From NCBI GenBank assembly GCA_028292625.1, contig JAQGLY010000012.1, forward strand, positions 1 to 52,332: a DNA stretch of 52,332 nt. Reading direction: 5' to 3'. Each line of letters starts with the position of its first letter. Position 1 is the first letter of the stretch. Shown here one piece after another: positions 46,601-52,332 of the stretch. The notes beneath the pieces are model-generated. The model worked only from the letters and a program-made list of their open reading frames with translations, did no database searches and was not told the DNA's origin. The position numbers and the translations under genes were made by a program. The DNA comes from Herbaspirillum sp. (GTDB lineage: Bacteria; Pseudomonadota; Gammaproteobacteria; Burkholderiales; Burkholderiaceae_D).

Positions 46601-46764
46601 GCCGCGCCCGGCTGCGTCAACGTGATATTGATGGTGGGCAGATCGATGTCCGGCAGATTTTGAATCGGCAATTTATGGAAGCCCATGATGCCGGCGATCG
46701 TCAACATGGCGAACAGCAAGATTGCCGGAATCGGATTGCGGATGGACCAGGTGGCGAAATTCAT
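43678..46764 (-). CDS. RND efflux pump permease (HAE1 type)
   Basis: A 1028-residue inner-membrane RND transporter with the standard length and duplicated six-helix architecture. It starts MNFATWSIRNPIPAILLFAM and has PIQNLPDIDLPTINITLTQP and AAPAQLETEVARKVENAL. The proton relay residues are present: the Asp pair in VGILVDDAIVEIENIERH (helix 4) and Lys in GIVTKNSILLVEYAIVGKR (helix 10). It overlaps the adaptor gene by 4 bp (ATGA) and so is translationally coupled. Substrate cannot be read; a drug/solvent exporter of HAE1 type is the likely role. Confidence 0.95.
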   Translation of the reverse strand: MNFATWSIRNPIPAILLFAMLTIAGIMGFHKLPIQNLPDIDLPTINITLTQPGAAPAQLETEVARKVENALATVSGLKHLRTAITDGQVQITVEFVLEKNISDALIDAKNAVDSVRSQLPADLQQPTVSAVTVGGEAVLVYAIGAGNMDEESLSWFVDDTVGKAIMAVPGVGRMDRVGGLTRQVRVAVDPVRMAAQGVTAVDVSQALRNMQQESSGGRGQFGLEEQSARVIATVRQASELAAFPVTLPNGRKLRLDQIATISDASAERTQIALLDGKPVVGFKVYRAKGYDETVIAKNIAAALEKLQAGNPALRFTRISGTVGYTNEQYHGSMDMLYEGSILAVLVVWWFLRDWRATLVAASALPLSILPAFAAMAWFGFSLNTLTLLALAVIVGILVDDAIVEIENIERHAHMGKPILQAAGDAVTEIALAVIATTMTLVVVFLPTAMMSGVPGLFFRQFGWTAVIAVLTSLLVARILTPMMAAYLLKSKQIVEQQDGRIMRWYLHAVRWCLAHRKTTMLAATLFFAGSVALIPFISSGLMPPADRGYTTVNIELPPGSSLRNTLALAEAARRALGGVGGIDYIFTTVGVSQIVGGGLLQAGEVRNGSLTLSLADRGKRPVQTEIERAVRRALLNVPGARFTVGAGGPGEKMQLILASDNDAALKAAAQAMERQLRGVGSLSNISSTASLERPEIIVRPDLQRASELGVSTASIGQVVRIATAGDFSANLPKLNLDNRQVDINVSMPDADRQSLSAFANLRVAGRNGLVPLSSVASLSVESGPSKIERYDRRRYVTVSADLGGMPLGEALAAANALPAVKQMPSSVQLIQTGDAEIAAELTAGFIMAIAIGVLCVFCVLVLLFRDFLQPVTILSAIPLSLGGAFLALLMAHSEMDIPSMIGLVMLMGIVTKNSILLVEYAIVGKRDRGLSVFDALVDACHKRARPIVMTTVAMIAGMMPIALGFGADSSFRQPMAIAVIGGLLTSTALSLLVVPVVFTYVDQFEHWSRRLFAGKRDVRVKEIEANAG

Positions 46765-47897
46765 TTGGCTTCCTTCTCTGCCGGGGCCGCATCGGCGCCC
46801 GCGATCCGCACGGTGTCGCCGTCATTGAGGAAGCCGGCGCCGAGCACGACCACTTCATCCGATGGCGCAACGCCTTTCACGATCTCGATGTCCGTGCCTT
46901 GCTGGCGCCCGGTGACGACCGCCAGCCGGTCCACTTTGCGGCTGCCGTCGCTGCGAAGTTTGAGCACATAGGTGTGGCCATCGCGAATCACGACGCTCTG
47001 CGCCGGCACCACCAGCGCCTGGGTCGGGTTGAGCGCAATCGAACCGTTTGCATACATGCCGGCCCGCACCGGTCCGCCGGCGGCGATGTCGGCATAGACC
47101 AATCCCAGCCGCGATGCGCTGTCCAGCGACGGTGCGGTTTGCCGCACGACAGCGGATGCCGTGCCGCCGCCCGGAAGCGCCAGTGTCACCCGCTGGCCGG
47201 GCGCGATCCGGGCCAATTGCTCCGCCGTCACTTCGCCGCGCCACTCCAGACGTCCTTTCAATATCATCCTGAATAATTCCTGTCCGGTCGACGTGACGGA
47301 ACCCAGGGTGGCGGAGCGTGAGCTGATGACGCCGTCGTCGGGCGCAGTCACATCGGTATAACGCAACTGCAATTGTTTGAACGCCAGTTGCCCGTGCGCC
47401 GTTTTGACCAGCGTGGTCGCTTGCAGCACATCCTGATCGCTGATGCCGCCGCTGCCCTGCAGAGAGAGCGCTCGTTTGGCGTTGGCCTGGGCTTGTTCGT
47501 ATGCGGCGATCAGTTGCGCCTCTTCGGCGCGCAACAGGTCGGGATTGATGCGCGCCAGGATCTGCCCTTTTTTGACACGGTCGCCGACATTGACGCGCAG
47601 CTGATCCAATTGATAGCCGCCGATCTGGGCGCCTATGATCGCTTCCTGCCAGGGCGCGACGGCGCCGGATGCATTCATGGTTTCGGCCCAGCTTGCCTGG
47701 ACCGGCCTGGCAATCGTCACCGTCAACGCCGGCGTGGTCTGCACCGGCCTGGCTTCGGCGGGGGTGCCGGACTTCACCGTCATGATCACGCCAACCGCAA
47801 TCGCGATCGCGGCAAATGCGGCGGCAACGGCGATGACGATGACTTTGCGCGGCGGGAAGGATTTGGCTTGGACTACCGTTGGTTCGGACGCATTCAT
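46761..47897 (-). CDS. RND efflux periplasmic adaptor (membrane fusion protein)
   Basis: A 378-residue HlyD/AcrA-type adaptor. An N-terminal membrane anchor (KVIVIAVAAAFAAIAIAVGV, about 19-40) replaces a lipobox. The lipoyl halves are ASGAVAPWQEAIIGAQIGGY, NVGDRVKKGQILARINPDLL and QLQLRYTDVTAPDDGVIS, flanking a short helical hairpin with SLQGSGGISDQDVLQATTL. The beta-barrel and membrane-proximal domains follow (GDTVRIAGAD at the end). It links the RND pump to the outer-membrane channel. It is the middle gene of the operon. Confidence 0.94.
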   Translation of the reverse strand: MNASEPTVVQAKSFPPRKVIVIAVAAAFAAIAIAVGVIMTVKSGTPAEARPVQTTPALTVTIARPVQASWAETMNASGAVAPWQEAIIGAQIGGYQLDQLRVNVGDRVKKGQILARINPDLLRAEEAQLIAAYEQAQANAKRALSLQGSGGISDQDVLQATTLVKTAHGQLAFKQLQLRYTDVTAPDDGVISSRSATLGSVTSTGQELFRMILKGRLEWRGEVTAEQLARIAPGQRVTLALPGGGTASAVVRQTAPSLDSASRLGLVYADIAAGGPVRAGMYANGSIALNPTQALVVPAQSVVIRDGHTYVLKLRSDGSRKVDRLAVVTGRQQGTDIEIVKGVAPSDEVVVLGAGFLNDGDTVRIAGADAAPAEKEAK

Positions 47898-47967
47898 GGA
47901 TAAATTTCCTGGTGTATTGCTGTCGTATTGTCGTGAAGTACGGTCGCGTAAAGAGGCACAGCCGGCG

Positions 47968-49461
47968 TTAGGTCGGGTTGTCGATTTGTCCGGTCGCCTG
48001 CATCAGGCTGACCCAGGCCTGGCCCTGATCGCGTTTGGCGGCGATGTAGTTCTCTTCGGCGGTCTGGCGCTGGCGCCTGGCGTCTTCCAGCTCGAACATG
48101 CTGATCGCGCCCGCCCGCCATTGCGCCTGGCTGGCGCCGAAACTGCGCTGGGCGGCGTCTACCGCATCCAGCGACGATTTCACGCGTTCTTCGGCCGATG
48201 TCTGGAAGGCAAGCGCATCCTCCACGTTCTGGACGACGGTACGCAAAGTCGCCTGCAATGTCGCCGCCGCTTCCCGGTAGCGCCCCGTCGCGGCGTCCAC
48301 ATTTGCCGCTCCGGCGCCGCCGTCGAATAAAGGGAGGCTCAACGCAGGTCCCGCGGACCAGGTGGTGTAGTCGATGGAGCTTCCGAGGGCGCGCAACCAC
48401 TGCCCGGACAATGCGGCGCTGAGGCTGATGGTCGGCAGCCGCTGGGCGCGCGCCACGGCGATATCCGACCAGGCCGCGGCCAGCGACCGTTCGGCCGACA
48501 CCAGGCTGGGATGGTCGCGCAATACCGTTGCCGGCAGCGCGGCTTGCATCGCCGGCGGGGTCGGCATCACGTGCGCCACATCGTCCAGCACCTCGCTTGT
48601 CACCGGATCGGCGCCGCTCGCCGCCGGCAACAGCAAGCGGCGCACGTCGTACGCCGGCCGGCCGGTCAACGCCACCAGCGCATCGACGCTGCGCGTGCAT
48701 TGCTCCTGCTGACTGATGCGTGCGGTACGCGCGTTGGCCAGATTGGTCAGCGCGCTGAATTCGGCGGCGGGCGCGATATAACCGACTTCACGCCGCTTTC
48801 GGGTCAGAGCCAGTTCGGTTTCCCGCGAAGCGATGTCCGCGTCGCGCACTTGCAGCGAATACGCGCAGGCGCGCAGCGAAAGACTGGTAGTGGCGACCTG
48901 TGCCGCCAGCGACAGCCGGGCGCCTTGCGCATCCGCTGTGCTGGCGTCCAGACGCCGTTGCGCGGCGGATACGGACTCCCTGATGCGTCCCCAGAGGTCG
49001 ATTTCCCAACTGAAGTTGGCGCCGGCCGATGCGGAACTCTCAAGCAAGGTAGGGGAGCCGCCAACGCCCGCGATGTTCTGGATTTGCGCGCGCGTGGCGC
49101 TTGCGCTGCCGGTGACCGCGGGCATGCGCTGCGCACTGGCCACGCCGGCCGCGGCTCTGGCCTGGTCGACCCGGGCGCCTGCCTGCGCCAGGGTAGGGCT
49201 ATCGGCAAACGCCGAGGCGATCAGGCTATCGATCGCCGGATCGCCCAATTGGGTCCACCATTGGCCGGACGCTATGACGCCATGCGGTGTGGAGGGGACC
49301 GGGGTGTTTTCCCAGTTGGAAGGAATCCGCTGTTTGGGCGGCGCATAGGCGGGCTGGGTCGCGCACGCCGTCAGAGTCAGGGCAATCGCCGCGGCGGCAA
49401 ACGATCTCATCCGAGATACGGGCAAAGCAAATAATGTTGGCATATTCGTGTATCGATTCAT
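47968..49461 (-). CDS. NodT-type outer-membrane efflux lipoprotein
   Basis: A TolC-superfamily channel of about 497 residues. Signal peptide RMRSFAAAAIALTLTACATQ has a lipobox with Cys (TAC). Family motifs are WWTQLGDPAIDSLIASAFAD, SANFSWEIDLWGRIRESVSA-like SAGANFSWEIDLWGRIRESV, GYIAPAAEFSALTNLANART and LPLFDGGAGAANVDAATGRY. It is the first gene of the tripartite operon. Starts at 49461, 49443 or 49410 are all possible since none has a clear Shine-Dalgarno; 49461 is used here. A consensus promoter and a palindromic operator lie upstream. Confidence 0.9.
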   Translation of the reverse strand: MNRYTNMPTLFALPVSRMRSFAAAAIALTLTACATQPAYAPPKQRIPSNWENTPVPSTPHGVIASGQWWTQLGDPAIDSLIASAFADSPTLAQAGARVDQARAAAGVASAQRMPAVTGSASATRAQIQNIAGVGGSPTLLESSASAGANFSWEIDLWGRIRESVSAAQRRLDASTADAQGARLSLAAQVATTSLSLRACAYSLQVRDADIASRETELALTRKRREVGYIAPAAEFSALTNLANARTARISQQEQCTRSVDALVALTGRPAYDVRRLLLPAASGADPVTSEVLDDVAHVMPTPPAMQAALPATVLRDHPSLVSAERSLAAAWSDIAVARAQRLPTISLSAALSGQWLRALGSSIDYTTWSAGPALSLPLFDGGAGAANVDAATGRYREAAATLQATLRTVVQNVEDALAFQTSAEERVKSSLDAVDAAQRSFGASQAQWRAGAISMFELEDARRQRQTAEENYIAAKRDQGQAWVSLMQATGQIDNPT

Positions 49462-49510
49462 TCCCGTTTTACCCGCGCCCAATAGACTTCGTCCAGATCG
49501 GTTCATATAA

Positions 49511-49557
49511 TAGATTGAACAATCTATCTATTATATGTGGGAAAGGGCGGGCGTCAA
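49511..49557 (-). promoter_or_regulatory. Efflux operon promoter with TetR operator 1
   Basis: On the minus strand TTGACG (49552-49557) and TATAAT (49530-49535), spacing 16. The perfect palindrome TAGATTGAACAATCTA at 49511-49526 lies directly downstream of the -10, over the expected start of transcription. A repressor bound there would block the pump promoter. Confidence 0.8.
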
Positions 49558-49564
49558 ATTATGT

Positions 49565-49580
49565 TAGATTGAACGCTCTA
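49565..49580 (+). promoter_or_regulatory. TetR operator 2, before the tetR-type gene
   Basis: TAGATTGAACGCTCTA differs from operator 1 only at two bases in the right half. It lies 54 bp from operator 1 (about five helix turns) and 30 bp before the regulator start. It probably mediates autoregulation and cooperation with operator 1. Confidence 0.65.
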
Positions 49581-49610
49581 TTTTGTATCTTTTGCTTATC
49601 AGGAAGCAGC

Positions 49611-50243
49611 ATGCGTAAAGTCGATCCGATTAAACACGAACAAAAGCGGCGCGAGATTCTGGAAGCCGCGGGTCGCTGCTTTGCCAAGGACGGCTTCCGC
49701 GGCGCCAGCATTTCGCATATATGTTCTGAAGCGAAAATCAGTTCCGGACATCTGTATCATTATTTTGCCAGCAAGGAAGCGATTATCGAGGCCATGGCCG
49801 AGGTCGGCCTAGAACATGCGGAGGCGCGTTTCAACCATTTGATGAAAAGCGATAACGCCATCGAGGGACTGGTGGCGGAGATCGAGCAACACAGCGCCAA
49901 CAGCAACTGTAACAGTCAAGGGCCGCACGCGGAAATGCACGCCAAGAGACAACTGCATCTGGACATGCTTGCCGAAGCCGGCCGTAATCCTGCCATGATG
50001 GAAATCGTAAAAAAGCATTCCGCGAAAGTGCGGGGCCTGCTGGCCACTTTTCTGAAAGCGGCCCAGCAACGCGGGCAGATCGATCAGGCGCTCGATGCGG
50101 ACGTCGCCGCCGCCATGTTACTCAGCACAATTGAAGGCGTCGGCAATTTGACCATCCGCGATCCCGATCTCGACATGAAAAAGAAAATGAAAATGCTGAC
50201 CACGCTGATCAAGCGCTTTCTGGCGCCCGCCGCGTGTAAATGA
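49611..50243 (+). CDS. TetR-family repressor of the RND efflux operon
   Basis: A 210-residue TetR/AcrR regulator. The HTH domain spans residues about 10-57: KRREILEAAGRCFAKDGFRG, ASISHICSEAKISSGHLYHY and FASKEAIIEAM. The C-terminal ligand domain is helical (VAEIEQHSANSNCNSQGP, MLLSTIEGVGNLTIRDPD). AGGAAG precedes ATG 49611. Divergent from the efflux operon with two matching operators between, it is almost certainly the local repressor. A half-site TAGATTGAA also occurs at 50246-50254, just after its stop. The inducer is unknown. Confidence 0.93.
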   Translation: MRKVDPIKHEQKRREILEAAGRCFAKDGFRGASISHICSEAKISSGHLYHYFASKEAIIEAMAEVGLEHAEARFNHLMKSDNAIEGLVAEIEQHSANSNCNSQGPHAEMHAKRQLHLDMLAEAGRNPAMMEIVKKHSAKVRGLLATFLKAAQQRGQIDQALDADVAAAMLLSTIEGVGNLTIRDPDLDMKKKMKMLTTLIKRFLAPAACK

Positions 50244-50259
50244 AATAGATTGAAAAAGA

Positions 50260-51210
50260 CTAGGCGCGCGACTTCCCGCGTTTTTCGGCGACGTTCTGTC
50301 CCGTGCCGGATGTTGCCCATTCCCGCGTTTCGTCGAAGAGCAACTCGATGAAGGTATGCGACGCGGGCGACAATGGGCGGTCGATACGCCTGATGATGCC
50401 GATCACGCGTTCCGGCGCGGGATGGGTCAGCGGGACCGCTTTCAGGTTTTTCATGTTCAGTTCGCGCAACACCATGCTCGGCATGAAAGTGATGCCGAGG
50501 CCGGCGCGCACCATGCCCAATGCGGTCACCATATTGGCCACCTCGTAAGCCGGTTCGACGTTGATTCCGGCCGCGGCAAAACCGCGCTCGCTCAGATTGC
50601 GCGTGATCGACTGGCGCGGCAACAGCACCAGCGATTGCCTGGCCAATTCCTCCCATGTCGCGCGCTGCCGCGTCTTGGTCAAGGCATGGCCGGCCGGAAC
50701 GACGGCGATCAGTTCGTCGCGCAGCAGTTCGCGGAAATTCAGTTCGGGATTTGCCATCGGCAGCGTTCCGATACCGAAATCCACCTCGCGCAATAGAACG
50801 CGCTCCAGCAGCGTCATGTCCGCTTCCTCGATCAGGCGAACCGTGATTTCGGGATGGTGGGTTTTGAATCGCGCCAGCGTCGCCGTGGCGAGTCCGAACG
50901 CCACCGAAGGCAGCGACGTAAACACGATCCGTCCGCGCTTGCCGCCGGCGATGTCGCGCATGTAGCGCCACGCATCCTCCAGATCGTCTAGCGGATGCTC
51001 AACCATGGCCAGCATTTGACGGCCCGCTTCGCTCAAGGTCACCCGCCGGGTCGTGCGTTCGAACAACTGCACGCCGAGGACCGATTCGAGTTCGCGAATC
51101 ATTTGCGAGAATGCCGGCGGAGTCATCGCGAGTGCGTTCGCGGCAATCGAAAAAGAACCATGATGGGCGGCCAGTACAAACCCGGCGAGCGGACGCAATT
51201 TGAAATTCAT
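50260..51210 (-). CDS. LysR-family transcriptional regulator
   Basis: A 316-residue LysR regulator. HTH at about residues 5-60: KLRPLAGFVLAAHHGSFSIA, ANALAMTPPAFSQMIRELES and VLGVQLFERTTRRVTLSEAG. The substrate-binding domain follows with GKRGRIVFTSLPSVAFGLAT, LIEEADMTLLERVLLREVDF and ITFMPSMVLRELNMKNLKAV. It is convergent with the TetR gene (16 bp apart) and divergent from the hydantoinase gene across 152 bp, so it probably controls that gene or operon. The effector is unknown. Confidence 0.92.
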   Translation of the reverse strand: MNFKLRPLAGFVLAAHHGSFSIAANALAMTPPAFSQMIRELESVLGVQLFERTTRRVTLSEAGRQMLAMVEHPLDDLEDAWRYMRDIAGGKRGRIVFTSLPSVAFGLATATLARFKTHHPEITVRLIEEADMTLLERVLLREVDFGIGTLPMANPELNFRELLRDELIAVVPAGHALTKTRQRATWEELARQSLVLLPRQSITRNLSERGFAAAGINVEPAYEVANMVTALGMVRAGLGITFMPSMVLRELNMKNLKAVPLTHPAPERVIGIIRRIDRPLSPASHTFIELLFDETREWATSGTGQNVAEKRGKSRA

Positions 51211-51362
51211 GTAGAACTCATTCTCGGCCCTGGAGCCTGTTAAGGGCTCTCCTCATTTATACGAAATACCTAATAATAAAACTAAAATATCGATTTGTCG
51301 AAAGAACGGCGGAATGATTAAATCCCTTCCCATCATCTATGTAAACATTGACAGGGCGGGAT

Positions 51363-52332
51363 ATGGGAACAGTCTGGATTGGAATAGACACTGGAGGAAC
51401 ATTTACGGATCTGGTATTGGCGGATCCGGAAAGCGGCGAATACTTTTATCACAAGTTGCCGACCACGACGGCCGATCCGTCAAAGGCGATCCTCGACGGC
51501 ATCGCGCAAATTATCGAGCTTGCCGGTCGGCGTTCGGAGGAAGTCGCTTTTCTCGTGCTGGGCACCACGCTGGCGACTAACGCGGTGCTGGAGGGAAAGA
51601 CTTCTCCGACCGGCATGCTGACGACACGCGGTTTCCGCGACGTGCTGGAACTGGCGCGCCAGCGCCGGCCGCATTATTTCAACCTCGATATTCTGAAGCC
51701 TGAACCGCCGGTCAAGCGGGATTGCCGGCTTGAGGTCGAGGGCCGCATCGATTTTGACGGCAGCGTATCGACGCCGCTGTCCGAAGCGGACATCCGCGAC
51801 GCGGTCAATGTGCTGCGTGAAAAAGGGGTGGAATCGGTGGCGATCTGCTTCATGCACGCCTATGCCAATCCGGAGCACGAACAAAAGGCCAAAGCCATGG
51901 TGCAGGATATGCTGCCGGGCGTGTATCTGTGCACCTCGTCCGAAGTGCTGGCCGAGTTCCGCGAATACGAACGCTTTGCGACCACGACGGTGAATGCCGG
52001 CTTGATGCCGATCATGGACCGCTACCTCGAGCGCTTCGAGCAGGGCGTCAATCAACTCGGCATCGGCTGCGTGCCGCGCGTGATGCAGTCCAACGGCGGC
52101 GCGGTCAGCCCGGGCGCGGTGCGCCGCATGCCGGTCAACACGTTTTTCTCCGGCCCGGCCGGCGGCGTCACAGGCACGGTCGGCGTCGGGCGGCAGCTCA
52201 ACATCGATAACATGATTACCTTCGATATGGGCGGCACCAGCACCGATGTCTGCCTGATCAAGAACGGCGAACCCGCCAAGAAGAATGAGCGCCAGATGGG
52301 CGGTTTTCCGGTTCGCACCCGCACGCTCGACA
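51363..52332 (+). CDS. Hydantoinase/5-oxoprolinase family protein, N-terminal part
   Basis: The gene runs off the window end; 323 codons are visible, all open in one frame from ATG 51363 with a G-rich AGGGCGGG site just upstream. The N-terminal actin-like ATPase domain shows WIGIDTGGTFTDLVLADPES, FLVLGTTLATNAVLEGKTSP, TTRGFRDVLELARQRRPHYF and the FFSGPAGGVTGTVGVGRQLN and TFDMGGTSTDVCLI phosphate motifs. This is the HyuA/OplAH group, which opens hydantoins or 5-oxoproline with ATP; acetone carboxylase subunits are relatives. Specificity cannot be fixed without the rest of the locus (a hyuB partner would be expected next). Confidence 0.93.
   Translation, partial: MGTVWIGIDTGGTFTDLVLADPESGEYFYHKLPTTTADPSKAILDGIAQIIELAGRRSEEVAFLVLGTTLATNAVLEGKTSPTGMLTTRGFRDVLELARQRRPHYFNLDILKPEPPVKRDCRLEVEGRIDFDGSVSTPLSEADIRDAVNVLREKGVESVAICFMHAYANPEHEQKAKAMVQDMLPGVYLCTSSEVLAEFREYERFATTTVNAGLMPIMDRYLERFEQGVNQLGIGCVPRVMQSNGGAVSPGAVRRMPVNTFFSGPAGGVTGTVGVGRQLNIDNMITFDMGGTSTDVCLIKNGEPAKKNERQMGGFPVRTRTLD

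Overview
The window looks like chromosomal DNA of a Betaproteobacterium of the order Burkholderiales, most likely an Oxalobacteraceae relative. This is inferred from the high G+C content, the rpsP-rimM-trmD-rplS and iscR-iscSUA-hscBA-fdx-iscX gene orders, the fused pabBC gene, the DUF3579 protein and the overall protein style. No species can be named from the sequence alone. No rRNA, CRISPR array or complete insertion sequence was seen. One tRNA (Asn) is present.

Layout. 1-3.2 kb: end of etfB, then etfA and an acyl-CoA dehydrogenase that would feed electrons to ETF. 3.2-3.8 kb: a palindromic repeat between convergent genes and a TM2-domain membrane protein. 4-6.3 kb: the ribosomal/tRNA-modification operon rpsP-rimM-trmD-rplS with promoter and terminator. 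6.3-11.3 kb: CoA pyrophosphatase, CobD/CbiB-like protein, DUF3579 protein, fumC, a small exported protein and a glycine-zipper lipoprotein. 11.4-14.3 kb: an OmpR/EnvZ-type two-component pair divergent from a Spy/CpxP-like periplasmic protein, with repeated GATACA motifs between them. 14.4-15.1 kb: the decayed end of a hybrid histidine kinase. 15.2-19.6 kb: pabBC, a DHA2 exporter and corA.

19.6-31.5 kb is one long minus-strand block: IscR-controlled iron-sulfur assembly genes iscRSUA-hscBA-fdx-iscX run with very short gaps into tamA-tamB (outer-membrane translocation and assembly module). Two copies of a 124-bp palindromic element with compensatory stem changes lie exactly after iscA and after tamB, bracketing hscB through tamB. 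tamA seems to start at a rare ATT codon behind a perfect Shine-Dalgarno sequence. Next come a UDG-superfamily protein with altered catalytic motifs behind uvrB, and a divergent aromatic aminotransferase.

35.9-43.7 kb is accessory DNA beside tRNA-Asn: an integrase stub, an IS256-type transposase scar, and a minus-strand catabolic operon (two hot-dog hydratases, class III CoA-transferase, DUF35 protein, thiolase-like protein, MFS importer) with a divergent IclR regulator. The enzyme set resembles a CoA-activation, hydration and retro-aldol side-chain cleavage module; the substrate is unknown. A ferritin-like DUF892 protein and a small unknown ORF follow. 43.7-50.2 kb: a complete tripartite RND efflux operon (outer-membrane lipoprotein, adaptor, pump) with a divergent TetR repressor and two matching operators, one just downstream of the pump promoter. 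The window ends with a LysR regulator divergent from a truncated hydantoinase/oxoprolinase gene.
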